IMG/VR virus record: IMGVR_UViG_3300005289_000613 | Location: 1 to 42,577 of that record | Direction: 5' to 3' (one strand) | DNA from: a virus | DNA: 42,577 nucleotides | Shown: positions 7,665 to 16,370 of the stretch, in pieces | Numbering within the stretch: the stretch's first letter is position 1 | How the letters are laid out: each line of letters starts with the position of its first letter | Notes under the pieces: generated by a model | Seen by the model: only the letters and a program-made list of their open reading frames with translations | The model's database searches: none | Told to the model about the DNA's origin: nothing | Program-made: the position numbers and the translations under genes

Positions 7665-9529
7665 CAGATAATCTCCATCGTGCCCTTGGGCGTTTCTTTG
7701 CCGTCGAGCGGCTCGTTCATGAGGATGTGCATGGTCGCCCAGGCGAGATCGGCATGGCCGTCATCGCCGCCGCGCCCGGCCTTGAAGGTCATGTTGCGGC
7801 CGCTCGCTGTCAGCGTCTTCTTGATCGAGACGAAGGCCGAGACGATGTCGAGATAGGAAACATCGAACGCCAGGCGGCCACGGCGAACCACGTTCTGCGC
7901 CTTCATGATCATGTGCGTCTTGAGTTCGAGCGAGTATTCGATCTTGGCCACCGAACAGCCGGGCATCGCACCGGGCTTGGCAAGCAGCTGATAGACGCCA
8001 GCGCCCACGCCCTTGGCATCGATGCCCAGATAGGTGCAGGTGTAGCGTGACAGGATCGCCTTGATGAACTCGGCCTGCTGTTCGAAATCGAGCCCGCGCA
8101 GCTGGTGGCGCTCCAGAATGCGGAACTGCCCGCCTTCGGTCAGCGGCGGCGCGGCGATCACCAGCGCGGCATTGTCGCCGGTCTCGCTTTCCTGCGGATC
8201 ATAGCCGGCCCAGACCGAACGATGGCCATAGGGCCGCTCGGCCTCAAGGTTGAAATCGGTCCAATCGATTAGGCTGTCACAACCGCAGGCGATCATGTCG
8301 TTGAACTTGAAGGCGGACAGGGTGTCGTCGACGAACTCGCACAGGAACAGGTTGGCGAATTCGTCTGGAGCGTATTCGTCGCGCAGTTCGTCGATGTCGA
8401 ACAGGTCGCAGCCGCCCGCCTCGGCATCCTCGATGTTGACGATGTGGCGCCAGATCCGGTCAGGGCCGGTGCTGCCCGCCGCCAACGCCGCGTGGCTGAC
8501 ATCGATCGAGACGCGGTCTTCCTTCTTGCGCCGGCGATTGCGGCGCTCGCCGGTCCAATAGGGATAGGCCGGGTGCGCGACGCTCGATGGCGTAGAGAAG
8601 TAGGTTTTGCGCCACTTCTTGTGGGTCGCCATGCCTGAGGCGACTTTGTTCAGTTCCTCGAATGAGTGGACCCAGAAGAATTCGTCGAAGTAGAAATTGC
8701 CGTGGCGGCCCTGCGCGGTGCGGAAATTGGTGCCGAGAAAATGCATCTCGGCCGCCGCTTCCTCCTCGGGGCGCAGGTCCGATGTAATCAGCATCGGGTC
8801 GCCCGTCAGCGAAACGCCGACCAGCTTGGCGAAACTGACGATGTAGGAGCGAAACTGATGCGCCTGCGCCTTCGAGGCGGACAGGAATATCTGGTTGCGG
8901 CCCGTCTCGATCGCATCGATCAACGCTTCGAATGCGAAGTAGTACGTCGCGCCGATCTGGCGCGACTTCAGGATCATGCGCGTGCGCTGGCTGAGCGCGT
9001 TCCACCATGTCAGCTGGTAGTCGTACAGGCCGTCAAGGAAGATCCGCTTGAGTTCGGCCGCCTGCTCGGCGGTGAAATGGTTCTTCTTCGCCTTCTTGCG
9101 CGGGCCGGCATTGCGATTGCCGACCTTGGGATTGATGTCGCCGGCATGCCCGCCCGGCTCCTCGTAGCGCCGCACGCGCGCGAGGCTCTCGATCTGGCGC
9201 GACAGCGCGTCCATCTCGACAAGGTCGGCGCTGGTCTTCTTCTCCTTCGCGATCAGTGTCAGCAGGCGGATCTCGAGGCCGTCCTCGATCTTGCGGATCG
9301 ATGGCGCGTCATCCCAGCGGTCGCGCTGTTTCCACGCCTCGATCGTCCCGCGCGGGATCGGCGTACCCTTGTCGCTGACGACGCCGAACAGTTCGAATTC
9401 CTGCGCGATCTGCGACACGCCCCACCCGCGCCAGTACAGGCTGCGCGCATGGCGGCGCGGATCGAACTGCCAGCTGGCGGATGGCGCGCCGGGGAGAGGG
9501 TGAGACTGGACTGGCATCGCGGCGACCAT
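7664..9529 (-). CDS. P: Terminase large subunit, ATPase (P2 gpP-like)
   Basis: 621 aa. Packages DNA into the procapsid together with gpM. N-terminal HTH-like segment (RGWGVSQIAQEFEL, about 35-48), then the ATPase with a Walker A-type motif SRQIGAT at 189-195 and the Walker B acidic pair in NFYFDEFFW at 277-284. The later part carries the nuclease-like WAGYDPQ...ALVI region typical of gpP. ATG at 9529 or 9517 could be used; neither has a strong ribosome binding site. Only about 33 bases separate the 9529 start from the late-operator palindrome, implying a very short leader. Confidence 0.93.
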   Translation of the reverse strand: MVAAMPVQSHPLPGAPSASWQFDPRRHARSLYWRGWGVSQIAQEFELFGVVSDKGTPIPRGTIEAWKQRDRWDDAPSIRKIEDGLEIRLLTLIAKEKKTSADLVEMDALSRQIESLARVRRYEEPGGHAGDINPKVGNRNAGPRKKAKKNHFTAEQAAELKRIFLDGLYDYQLTWWNALSQRTRMILKSRQIGATYYFAFEALIDAIETGRNQIFLSASKAQAHQFRSYIVSFAKLVGVSLTGDPMLITSDLRPEEEAAAEMHFLGTNFRTAQGRHGNFYFDEFFWVHSFEELNKVASGMATHKKWRKTYFSTPSSVAHPAYPYWTGERRNRRRKKEDRVSIDVSHAALAAGSTGPDRIWRHIVNIEDAEAGGCDLFDIDELRDEYAPDEFANLFLCEFVDDTLSAFKFNDMIACGCDSLIDWTDFNLEAERPYGHRSVWAGYDPQESETGDNAALVIAAPPLTEGGQFRILERHQLRGLDFEQQAEFIKAILSRYTCTYLGIDAKGVGAGVYQLLAKPGAMPGCSVAKIEYSLELKTHMIMKAQNVVRRGRLAFDVSYLDIVSAFVSIKKTLTASGRNMTFKAGRGGDDGHADLAWATMHILMNEPLDGKETPKGTMEII

Positions 9530-9562
9530 GCCGCGCGGATCATGCCTCTTTCACCGTGGTCC

Positions 9563-9586
9563 ATTTGGCTGGGGGCCTGACCAAAT
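9563..9586 (-). promoter_or_regulatory. Putative late activator (Ogr-type) site, P-Q promoter
   Basis: Reads ATTTGG-TCAGGCCCCCAG-CCAAAT on the minus strand, a 6-bp dyad with a 12-base core, extended one base each side (CATTTGG...CCAAATG). It is the same motif as at 16469, 19226 and 25272, but inverted so that it points at the leftward P-Q operon. Because it is a dyad it could also serve the divergent O-N-M operon. The N12 spacing equals that of the known P2 Ogr site (TGT-N12-ACA). Role inferred from position and recurrence. Confidence 0.65.
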
Positions 9587-9694
9587 GCGTCCGCTTGAGA
9601 TGATCGACGCAAGTGCCCTTTCTGGCTTCGCACAGCGCACCGCCCAACCCTTTCCAGCCACGCTGCCCAGCAACGCAAGAGACCGGAACCGACC

Positions 9695-10507
9695 ATGGCC
9701 AAGACGAAATTCTTCCGCATCGCCGTAGAAGGCGCCACCGTCGATGGACGCGTCATCGAACGCGAATGGCTGGAGCAGATGGCCGCCAGCTATGATCCGG
9801 CTACCTACACTGCCCGCATCAACTGCGAGCACATTGCCGGCTACAGCCCCGACAAGCCCTTCAATGCCTACGGATCGGTGCTCTCGCTGAAAACCGAGGA
9901 AGTCGAACTTACCATCAACGGCGAGAAGAAGAAGCTGCTCGGCCTCTATGCCGAGATCGACGCCAACGACAATCTGATCGCCATCAACAAGGCGGACCAG
10001 AAGCTTTTCACCAGCTGCGAGATCCATCCCGACTTCGCAGGTGAAGGCAAAGCCTATCTCGTTGGCCTGGCCGTCACCGACATGCCGGCATCACTCGGCA
10101 CCGAACCGCTCAAGTTCGCCGCGCTGTCGCGACCCAACGTGTTCTCGGCAGCGCATGAAACGCAGATCGAAGTTCTGTCGCAGCCTCTCGACAGCGATGC
10201 GATCGGGCAAAGCATCGGCCGCTCGATCCTCGATTTCTTCAAGAAGAAGGATGAGCCGGTAACGCCGTCCACCCCGCCGGCACCTGCGAACGACAACACG
10301 TTCGATCCGCAGGCATTCGCCGCGATGTTTGCCTCAAGCGTAGCCGATCAGATCGCCGCAGCGACCAAGCCGGCGAACGATGCCGTGGCCGCCCTCACCG
10401 CCCAGCTGGAGATGCTGCAGGGCAAGCTGGAAGCAACCCCGGAACCGCAGACCTTCAAGCGCACGCTGGCCACTGGCGGCAGCGGAGCGGTCGTCACCGA
10501 CTGCTGA
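9695..10507 (+). CDS. O: Capsid scaffolding protein and protease (P2 gpO-like)
   Basis: 270 aa. In P2, gpO is a self-cleaving serine protease fused to a scaffold. The candidate catalytic triad matches the family spacing: Asp17 (TVDGR), His46 (NCEHIAGY) and Ser107 (FTSCEIHPDF). A linker follows (DEPVTPSTPPAPAND), then a helical C-terminal scaffold (VADQIAAATK...LTAQLEMLQGKLE) expected to contact the capsid protein. It is the first gene of the rightward head operon, divergent from P. A modest GGA-type ribosome binding site precedes the ATG. Confidence 0.93.
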   Translation: MAKTKFFRIAVEGATVDGRVIEREWLEQMAASYDPATYTARINCEHIAGYSPDKPFNAYGSVLSLKTEEVELTINGEKKKLLGLYAEIDANDNLIAINKADQKLFTSCEIHPDFAGEGKAYLVGLAVTDMPASLGTEPLKFAALSRPNVFSAAHETQIEVLSQPLDSDAIGQSIGRSILDFFKKKDEPVTPSTPPAPANDNTFDPQAFAAMFASSVADQIAAATKPANDAVAALTAQLEMLQGKLEATPEPQTFKRTLATGGSGAVVTDC

Positions 10508-10570
10508 GTGTCGTCCCCACTATCCCGAAACTGACTGCCCCCGCCCTACGCCCCTCAGGAGCCCACGCCC

Positions 10571-11647
10571 ATGCGTAATGAAACCCGCCTCCTCTTCAAC
10601 GCCTACGTCAGCCAGATCGCGCTGCTGAACGGCGTTGCCAGTGCCGCCGTCAAATTCAGCGTCGCGCCCAACGTCGAGCAGAAGCTGGAAGAGAAGATCC
10701 AGGAGTCGAGCGACTTCCTGCAGCTGGTCAATGTCGTGGGCGTGCCCGCGCAGCAGGGCCAGAAGGTGGGCGTCACCGTCACCCGCCCGCTGGCGAGCCG
10801 CACCAACACCAACGCCGGCAATCGCCGCACGCCCGGCGATCCGACCGACACCACGGACGATGGCGGTTACTACTGCCGCCAGACCAACTACGATCACGCG
10901 ATCAAGTACGCGAAGCTGGACGCCTGGCGCCACAAGCCCGAATTCCAGACGCTGCTGCGCGACGTCATCCTGAAGCAGCAGGGCCGCGACCGGATCATGA
11001 TCGGCTTCAACGGCACGTCCGTTGCCGCGACTACAGATCGCGGCGCCAACCCGCTCCTGCAGGACGTCAACGAGGGCTGGCTGCACAAGATCCGCGCGCA
11101 CGCGCCTGACCGCGTGCTGGACGGCGGCGAACTGGCTGCAGACAAGATCTACGTCGCCGCTGGCGTCGAAGTCGTGGACGGCGATGCCACCAATCTCGAC
11201 ACCGCCGAGGCGGATTACGCCAACCTCGATGCGCTGGCCTTCGATGCCCTCGATCTGCTCGATCCCTGGCACCGCAGCGACACCGATCTTGTCGTCATCG
11301 TCGGTTGGAAGCTGGTCAAGGACAAGTACCTCAATCTGCTGCAGGCCGCTGGCGACACCGCGACCGAACGCGAGGCCGCGCACCGCATCCTCACGTTGCC
11401 CAAGCAGCTGGCCGGCAAGCGCGCTGTCATCGTGCCTTTCTTCCCGGAAGATGCGCTGCTGGTGACCAGCCTCGATAACCTGTCGATCTACTGGCAGGAG
11501 GAAACGCGCCGCCGCCTCATCAAGGATGAGCCCGCGCTCGATCAGATCGAGAACTACGAGTCCGTGAACGAGGACTATGTGGTCGAGGATTATGGCCGCG
11601 CCGCGCTGATCGAGAATGTCGTCATGGGCAAGAAGCCGGCGGCGTAA
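10571..11647 (+). CDS. N: Major capsid protein (P2 gpN-like)
   Basis: 358 aa, the usual size for P2 gpN. Start MRNETRLLFNAYVSQIALLNG, with AGGAG nine bases upstream. The ESSDFLQLVNVVGV segment near residue 45 and the VMGKKPAA C-terminus are family features. gpN forms the T=7 shell and is processed by gpO. It lies in the conserved O-N-M-L order. Confidence 0.95.
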   Translation: MRNETRLLFNAYVSQIALLNGVASAAVKFSVAPNVEQKLEEKIQESSDFLQLVNVVGVPAQQGQKVGVTVTRPLASRTNTNAGNRRTPGDPTDTTDDGGYYCRQTNYDHAIKYAKLDAWRHKPEFQTLLRDVILKQQGRDRIMIGFNGTSVAATTDRGANPLLQDVNEGWLHKIRAHAPDRVLDGGELAADKIYVAAGVEVVDGDATNLDTAEADYANLDALAFDALDLLDPWHRSDTDLVVIVGWKLVKDKYLNLLQAAGDTATEREAAHRILTLPKQLAGKRAVIVPFFPEDALLVTSLDNLSIYWQEETRRRLIKDEPALDQIENYESVNEDYVVEDYGRAALIENVVMGKKPAA

Positions 11648-11697
11648 GCCCCGCTCGCGCCTTCCCGCAAACCGGCCCCTCCGCAGGATACTCCGCC

Positions 11698-12513
11698 ATG
11701 AGCCTCGCTCGTCGTAAGCGTGATCGCATTCTCGCTGCCCAGACAGTCACCGCAGCGGCTGCACCTGTGAAGGGGGCGGCCGTCGCCCCCGCTGCTGTAA
11801 TCTCCCCAAAAATCGGGCCCTCACCAGCGGGGGCGGCCAACGCTTCCCCGGCAGACCGCGCCGCCGCCCAGATCGGCCTTCGCCTGACGCATGACCTGCG
11901 CCGGCTGAAGGAGATCAAGTCGATCGACCTCAAGATCGCCGCCAAGCGCGAGATGATCCCGCACTACCGCGACTGGATCGCCGGACTGATCGCCGCCGAT
12001 GCCGGTGTCGGCACCGGAACCGCTGCCGAAGTGCTGCCCACTTGCATGGTCTGGATGATCGATGTCGGTGAGTACGAAGGCGCCGTCGATCTTGCCGAAT
12101 TCGTCCTGCGCCACGGCGTTCCGATGCCTGCCCGCTACCAGCGCGATGCCGTCACCGTCGTCGTCGAGGAGATCGCCGAAGCCGCGCTCAAGCTGCAGGC
12201 GGCCGGCGAAACCTTCCCGCTCTCCGTTCTCGATAGCGTGGAGATCCTCACCATCGGTCAGGACATGCACGACCAGGTGCGCGCCAAGCTGCTCAAGGCG
12301 ATCGGCGTCGAGCAGCTGCGCGAAGCCGAGGATGCCGAGGCCGCAGCCAGCCTCCCGCGCCTGACCGCTGCCCTCGACGCCATGCGCGAGGCCCAGCGCC
12401 TCCATGACCGCATCGGCGTTAAGGACCGGATCAAACGGGCCGAAAAGCTGCTTAGGGCCGTCGCGCCCGAACCAGAAACGAACACCGAACCTGGCGGCGC
12501 TTCCGCCGCATGA
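11698..12513 (+). CDS. M: Terminase small subunit / endonuclease (P2 gpM-like)
   Basis: 271 aa. Residues 1-60 are a low-complexity Ala/Pro-rich extension. The body has the gpM patterns RDWIAGLIAADAGVGTGTAAEVLPTCMVWMIDVGEYEGAVDLAEFVLRHG (here described by its key parts WIAGL, TCMVWMIDVGEY and LAEFVLRHG). gpM recognises and nicks cos while gpP supplies the motor. An AGGA ribosome binding site precedes the ATG. It is followed by a strong GC hairpin. Confidence 0.92.
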   Translation: MSLARRKRDRILAAQTVTAAAAPVKGAAVAPAAVISPKIGPSPAGAANASPADRAAAQIGLRLTHDLRRLKEIKSIDLKIAAKREMIPHYRDWIAGLIAADAGVGTGTAAEVLPTCMVWMIDVGEYEGAVDLAEFVLRHGVPMPARYQRDAVTVVVEEIAEAALKLQAAGETFPLSVLDSVEILTIGQDMHDQVRAKLLKAIGVEQLREAEDAEAAASLPRLTAALDAMREAQRLHDRIGVKDRIKRAEKLLRAVAPEPETNTEPGGASAA

Positions 12514-12519
12514 CAAGCT

Positions 12520-12540
12520 CGCCCCCGGCGCTCGGGGGCG
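12520..12540 (+). terminator. GC-rich hairpin between M and L
   Basis: CGCCCCCG at 12520-12527, loop GCGCT, CGGGGGCG at 12533-12540: a perfect 8-bp stem seven bases after the M stop. No T-tract, so it is more likely an mRNA-stabilising or partial attenuation element that sets head gene ratios than a full terminator. Confidence 0.45.
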
Positions 12541-12634
12541 GATCGCGCGAGGCGGGAGGTTTTCGAACCGAAGGGCCGTCCTCTGACCCGGTCCCCACCC
12601 CCGTTAGCTCCGCAAACGTGGCTGACGGCGAACC

Positions 12635-13132
12635 ATGAGAGTGCCGCAAGTGACCTTCGTTGCCCGCCCCCCGCAATCGCAGATCGAGCAGGAGCCGCCA
12701 GGCGAAGCCGCCATCGTCAACGACGGCTTCTTTCCGGACATCGATCCCGCAGAGATCCGCGAAGCCGCGCGCATCCCGAGCAGCATCACGCCGGCCCGCC
12801 TGCGCGCCGCGATCCTTGGCGCGATCATGACCGTGGAGATCGACCTGCGCGCCTGGGCGGCCGACCGCATCGCCGAGGGCCATGCCGCGCTCGCCGATTT
12901 GGCGGCGCCGCAGCTGGACGGGCAAAGTGTCCAGACCATCCGCTACAACCGCGCGGTCGCGCTGCTTGCCAAGGCCGAACTGATCGAGCGGCACCGCGAT
13001 TTCGATACCACCGCTGCCGGCGCGGCGCAGGCCGACGAACTCGAGCCCTCGATCGGCGAATTGCGCCGCGATGCGATGCATGCCGTGCGCGACATGCTCG
13101 GCGCCACGCGCACCGTCGTGGATCTGATCTGA
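12635..13132 (+). CDS. L: Head completion/stabilisation protein (P2 gpL-like)
   Basis: 165 aa. gpL plugs onto the filled head at the portal. Family features are the NDGFFPDIDPAEIREAARIP segment near residue 29 and the RRDAMHAVRDMLGATRTVVDLI C-terminus. The start is not strongly fixed; GTG at 12650 is an alternative. Its stop overlaps the X start (TGATG). Confidence 0.9.
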   Translation: MRVPQVTFVARPPQSQIEQEPPGEAAIVNDGFFPDIDPAEIREAARIPSSITPARLRAAILGAIMTVEIDLRAWAADRIAEGHAALADLAAPQLDGQSVQTIRYNRAVALLAKAELIERHRDFDTTAAGAAQADELEPSIGELRRDAMHAVRDMLGATRTVVDLI

Positions 13133-13356
13133 TGGCGGCCGGGCAGCGCCTCACCGCGCGTTCGGGCGACAAGCTCGACTTGCTGCTGTTCCGCGAGGCC
13201 GGCCTCGGCCCGTCCGAACTGACCCGCGTCCTCGATGCCAATCCGGGCCTTGCCGATCTTGGCCCGATCCTTCCGCTGGGCACGGTCGTGATCGTGCCTG
13301 CCACCGCAGAGGCCAGCACGCCGCGTGTGCGCACCCTCATCCAGCTCTGGGACTGA
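13132..13356 (+). CDS. X: Tail protein X (LysM-like)
   Basis: 74 aa. Small P2 gpX-type tail protein with a LysM-like fold: the R-SGDKLDLLLFREAG start, the VLDANPGLADLGPILPLG turn, and VIVPATAE typical of the family, ending in RTLIQLWD. Translationally coupled to L. Confidence 0.9.
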   Translation: MAAGQRLTARSGDKLDLLLFREAGLGPSELTRVLDANPGLADLGPILPLGTVVIVPATAEASTPRVRTLIQLWD

Positions 13357-13360
13357 CGCC

Positions 13361-13693
13361 ATGGATCTTCGCACCTTCCTGCCCTCGCTTGCCGACGTCA
13401 TCGGTTCGCTTTCGCCGTCTCTGATCGGCTCGGCCGTCGCCCAGGCATGGAAGCCCGGCCTGTCGTGGCGGCAGCGCTTCGTGCAGTGGATCGTCGGCTC
13501 CACCGTCAGCTTCTACGTCACCCGCGTCATCATCGAAGTAACCGGATGGAGCGACTTCGTCGCGCAGTCGATCGCCTTCGGGATCGCCTTGCTGGCCTTC
13601 GACGCCACGCCCCGCATCGCCAGGGCGGCGACCGACGCGCTCGCCAGCCTTCCCGGCCGCCTGGCCGACCGCTTTTTGCCAGGAAAGGACTGA
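13361..13693 (+). CDS. Holin-like membrane protein
   Basis: 110 aa. Two hydrophobic segments are visible at about residues 43-60 and 66-82, with a basic C-terminus (RLADRFLPGKD). It directly precedes the lysozyme gene, the place of the P2 holin Y, so a holin role (timed opening of the inner membrane) is inferred from topology and context rather than from family identity. ATG 13361 follows the X stop by four bases. Confidence 0.75.
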   Translation: MDLRTFLPSLADVIGSLSPSLIGSAVAQAWKPGLSWRQRFVQWIVGSTVSFYVTRVIIEVTGWSDFVAQSIAFGIALLAFDATPRIARAATDALASLPGRLADRFLPGKD

Positions 13694-13698
13694 ACCTC

Positions 13699-14133
13699 AT
13701 GACTGCCCGCAAGATCGGCACTGCCGGACTCGCCCTCGTAAAGTGCTTCGAAGGTCGCAAACTGCGCGCCTACCGCTGCCCGGCTGGCGTCTGGACGGTC
13801 GGCTATGGATCGACCGGCCCGCACGTAAAGCCTGGCATGGTCATCACCGAACAGCGCGCCGAAGCGCTTTTACATGAGGATCTGTCCCGGTTCGAAGCCG
13901 CGGTCGATCGGGCCGCGCCCGGCGCCACGCAAAACCAGTTCGATGCCATGGTCTCGCTGGCCTTCAACATCGGGATTGACGCGTTCAACCGCTCCACGGT
14001 GCTGCGCAAGCATAAGGCAAAAGACTTCGAGGGCGCCAGCGCGGCCTTCGCCATGTGGAACAAGGCAGGGGGCAAAGTGGTCGCCGGTCTGGTACGTCGA
14101 CGCGCTGCCGAAGCCGATCTTTACGCCGCATGA
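13699..14133 (+). CDS. K: Endolysin, GH24 lysozyme
   Basis: 144 aa. Cleaves peptidoglycan. The catalytic E-x8-D/C-x5-T pattern is present as Glu18 (CFEGR), Cys27 (YRCPAG) and Thr33 (VWTVGYG). The Asp of T4 lysozyme is replaced by Cys, which is known in a branch of the family. The C-terminal RRRAAEADLY motif is typical. No signal-anchor is visible, so export would depend on the holin. The stop overlaps the Rz-like start. Confidence 0.93.
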   Translation: MTARKIGTAGLALVKCFEGRKLRAYRCPAGVWTVGYGSTGPHVKPGMVITEQRAEALLHEDLSRFEAAVDRAAPGATQNQFDAMVSLAFNIGIDAFNRSTVLRKHKAKDFEGASAAFAMWNKAGGKVVAGLVRRRAAEADLYAA

Positions 14134-14525
14134 TCGGCGCCTTGCACCTTGCCATGGCAGGCGCGTTGGCGGCGTGCGTCGCCGGCATCGGCGGCTTCTT
14201 CTATGGCACCCGCGTCGGCGCCGCGCAGGAGCAGTCCGCGCGGAAGCGCGCCGACGATGCCGCCGAAGCGGTACGGATGGAGCTTCAGGCGAAGATCGAC
14301 GCCTCGTCCGAGCGCGCGCAGGCCGTCGAATATGCCCGCCAGTCCAGCGTCAGGGAAATCTACCATGAAAGCCAGAAGATCATTGAGCGGCCTGTGTATC
14401 GCAATGTCTGCACTGACGCTGATGGTGTCCGCCTGCTCGACCGTGCCGCCGCCGCCGCCAACGGCGCGAGTTTCGCCGAACCTTCTGGCCCCGCCGCCGC
14501 AGCTTCCCAGCGTCCGCAGGAATGA
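14130..14525 (+). CDS. Rz-like inner-membrane spanin
   Basis: 131 aa. Short N-terminus and one membrane segment (about residues 4-26, ending GGFFYGTRVG), then a long Ala/Glu/Arg-rich helix (residues 30-85) facing the periplasm, the layout of Rz-type spanins that join inner and outer membranes at lysis. The start overlaps the lysozyme stop. An Rz1-like lipoprotein gene is nested in a different frame from 14365, which strongly supports the assignment. Confidence 0.8.
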   Translation: MIGALHLAMAGALAACVAGIGGFFYGTRVGAAQEQSARKRADDAAEAVRMELQAKIDASSERAQAVEYARQSSVREIYHESQKIIERPVYRNVCTDADGVRLLDRAAAAANGASFAEPSGPAAAASQRPQE

Positions 14526-14667
14526 CGCGGGCGAGATGACGGGCCGGGACGTGATGTTCAGCCTTTCGGCGCTCTACGATGTGGCTGGCCAGATCCGCGC
14601 CGCCTTCATCGAACTTCAGGCCGAGGTCCGCACCATGATGGAGGCATCCGATGCGCAAGGCCGATAG
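14365..14667 (+). CDS. Rz1-like outer-membrane spanin lipoprotein, nested in Rz
   Basis: 100 aa, in the +1 frame relative to the Rz-like gene and overlapping its last 161 bases. The signal sequence (MKARRSLSGLCIAMSALTLM) ends in a lipobox VSAC with Cys24. A proline-rich stretch follows (STVPPPPPTARV), the mark of Rz1. The mature protein is longer than typical Rz1 and its C-terminal helix (RDVMFSLSALYDVAGQ...) continues into the start of gene R, overlapping it by 17 bases. Confidence 0.8.
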   Translation: MKARRSLSGLCIAMSALTLMVSACSTVPPPPPTARVSPNLLAPPPQLPSVRRNDAGEMTGRDVMFSLSALYDVAGQIRAAFIELQAEVRTMMEASDAQGR

Positions 14668-15169
14668 CCTCCGGCGCTGGCTCACCGCCTTCCTGCCCGA
14701 CTTGAGGACGCATCCCGACCGGTTGCAGGTCTACCTCGAAGGCGGCGAGGTGAGGGCGCGCCGCTCTGCCACCCTGTCGTTCTCCTACGCCTACACGGTG
14801 AAAGCGCTCATCACCGATTTTGCGGGCGATGCCGATACGATCATGGTCTCGGTCCTGGCATGGATCGAGAAGGAGCAGCCGCAGCTGCTGCAGGCGAGCG
14901 ACGACAAGCCCTTCGGTTTCGAGGCCGAACTGCTCGACAGCGAGACCTACGACATCGAACTGTCGATCGACCTGAGCGAACCGGTGCTGGTCATCCCGCG
15001 CGGCGATGGCAGCGGTTACGATGTCAGCCACCCGCAGGAGCAAGCCTTCCCGCCGCTGTTCGAAGGGGTAACGGCGTCGTTCCTGCAGGGCTTCGGCGAT
15101 GTCGAAACGCTCGCGCAGACCGCAGATCCCGATGCCGTGCTGACGCCGGCCGTGCCGCCGGACGCGTGA
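14651..15169 (+). CDS. R: Tail completion protein R
   Basis: 172 aa. P2 gpR-type protein that helps complete the tail end joining the head. The start MRKADSLRRWLTAFLPDL, followed by a run ending in LQVYLEGGEVRAR, and the SYAYTVKALITDFAGD segment are characteristic. GGAGG lies seven bases before the ATG. The order lysis-R-S matches P2. Confidence 0.9.
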   Translation: MRKADSLRRWLTAFLPDLRTHPDRLQVYLEGGEVRARRSATLSFSYAYTVKALITDFAGDADTIMVSVLAWIEKEQPQLLQASDDKPFGFEAELLDSETYDIELSIDLSEPVLVIPRGDGSGYDVSHPQEQAFPPLFEGVTASFLQGFGDVETLAQTADPDAVLTPAVPPDA

Positions 15170-15176
15170 TCGCCGT

Positions 15177-15848
15177 ATGACTGACGATCTTGCCGAAATT
15201 GAACGCCTCGCGGGCGTGCTCCTGCGCAGCCTGTCATCGGGCCAGCGGCGCGGCATTCTGCGCAAGATGGCCCGCGAACTGGCGATCGGCCAGCGCGAGC
15301 GCATTACCGCGCAGCGCCAGCCTGATGGCAGCGCATTTGAGGCGCGCAAGGCAAAGCAGCCGGTCGTGTCCGGTCGGGGCACGGCTTGTTTCCTCTACCC
15401 ATCGGGAGGCAGCGGCCCGCCGCGCCGGGTCATCATGAAAAGCTTCACGTGGGGAACCGGGCGGATGATGACCGGCTTCGACATCGATGCCGGCGCCATC
15501 CGCTCCTTCGAATTCGAAAAGATCGTCAAATGGCTTCCGGTCCCGGAGGAACATCGCAACAAGGGTGGCGGCAAGCTGCGCCGCCGGGGCGGCCTGCGCC
15601 GGCGCAACATGTTCCGCCGTCTCGCCAGCGCGAAATTCCTGAAGGTGAAAACCGACGATCAGGGCTTCTGGGTCGGCTTCTCCGGCAAAGTCTCGCAAAT
15701 CGCCAGCGTCCACCAACAAGGCCTGCGCGACAAGCCGTCAATCAGGGCCAAGGCCGTGCCCTATCCCCGCCGCGAGCTTCTCGGCGCGACCGAGCGAGAC
15801 CGCGCTCACATGCTCGATGCGCTCTACGCCCATCTGGCGGCCAGCTAG
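15177..15848 (+). CDS. S: Tail completion protein S (virion morphogenesis)
   Basis: 223 aa. P2 gpS/phage virion morphogenesis family: N-terminal LAEIERLAGVLLRSLSSGQRR, the ARELAIGQRERITAQRQPDG motif near residue 37, and the C-terminal YPRRELLGATERDRAHM motif. Its 3' end overlaps the convergent brnA gene by four bases. No V gene follows, unlike P2. Confidence 0.9.
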   Translation: MTDDLAEIERLAGVLLRSLSSGQRRGILRKMARELAIGQRERITAQRQPDGSAFEARKAKQPVVSGRGTACFLYPSGGSGPPRRVIMKSFTWGTGRMMTGFDIDAGAIRSFEFEKIVKWLPVPEEHRNKGGGKLRRRGGLRRRNMFRRLASAKFLKVKTDDQGFWVGFSGKVSQIASVHQQGLRDKPSIRAKAVPYPRRELLGATERDRAHMLDALYAHLAAS

Positions 15849-16120
15849 GCCCGCTTCGCCACCCAGTCCTTCAGCGCATCGTTGATCCGCGATTGCCAGC
15901 CCGGCCCTCCGGCGCGGAAGTGTTCGACCACGTCCGGCGACAGCCGGATAGTCGTGCTGATCTTCTTCGGGGCCTTTTGCGGGCCTCGGATCTTCATCTT
16001 GCTGGCCAGATCCGGAAACGCCTGCGCGAACGGAATGGCTTTCGCGAAATCATCCTTGGTCCATTCGGGATTGTCACTCACCGCATCCATGTCCGCCTGG
16101 GTATACTTCGCCTTGGTCAT
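15845..16120 (-). CDS. brnA: BrnA family antitoxin
   Basis: 91 aa. Ribbon-helix-helix antitoxin that neutralises the RNase toxin BrnT and represses the operon. The C-terminal STTIRLSPDVVEHFRAGGPGWQSRIN segment (key parts TTIRLSPDVV and GWQSRIN) is the RHH core. The ATG is preceded by AAGGAG and overlaps the brnT stop by four bases. The gene points against the late operon and overlaps the end of S. Confidence 0.9.
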   Translation of the reverse strand: MTKAKYTQADMDAVSDNPEWTKDDFAKAIPFAQAFPDLASKMKIRGPQKAPKKISTTIRLSPDVVEHFRAGGPGWQSRINDALKDWVAKRA

Positions 16121-16362
16121 GTCAGCATGCTCCTTTCCTTGCGGCTCGCGGGACGGGCTGAAATAAGGGAAATTCCTTCGGTCCCGAGTAGTGCGAATAT
16201 CACGGCGATTACCCCGTTCATGCGGCCGATGGCAGCAAAGCGCCCGTCCTTTGCATCGCGGATCACTGCCGAAGCGAAGAACTCTTCGCCGATGTCTGCG
16301 AAATCGATGCCATGCTTGGCGATGTTCGCGGCCCGCTTCGTTTCGTCCCATACGATCTGCAT
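16117..16362 (-). CDS. brnT: BrnT family RNase toxin
   Basis: 81 aa from ATG 16362. The MQIVWDETKRAANIAKHGIDF start is the BrnT signature, and the C-terminal LISARPASRKE carries the active-site-like Arg/Ser region. BrnT cleaves RNA and arrests growth. An alternative ATG at 16380 lies inside the operator dyad, so the shorter start is preferred. The pair could stabilise the prophage or act in defence. Confidence 0.9.
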   Translation of the reverse strand: MQIVWDETKRAANIAKHGIDFADIGEEFFASAVIRDAKDGRFAAIGRMNGVIAVIFALLGTEGISLISARPASRKERSMLT

Positions 16363-16370
16363 GGCCGTAT

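Noticed and set aside
8666-9580. 304-aa plus-strand open frame opposite terminase P
   Set aside because: Shadow of the clearly conserved terminase; no domain.
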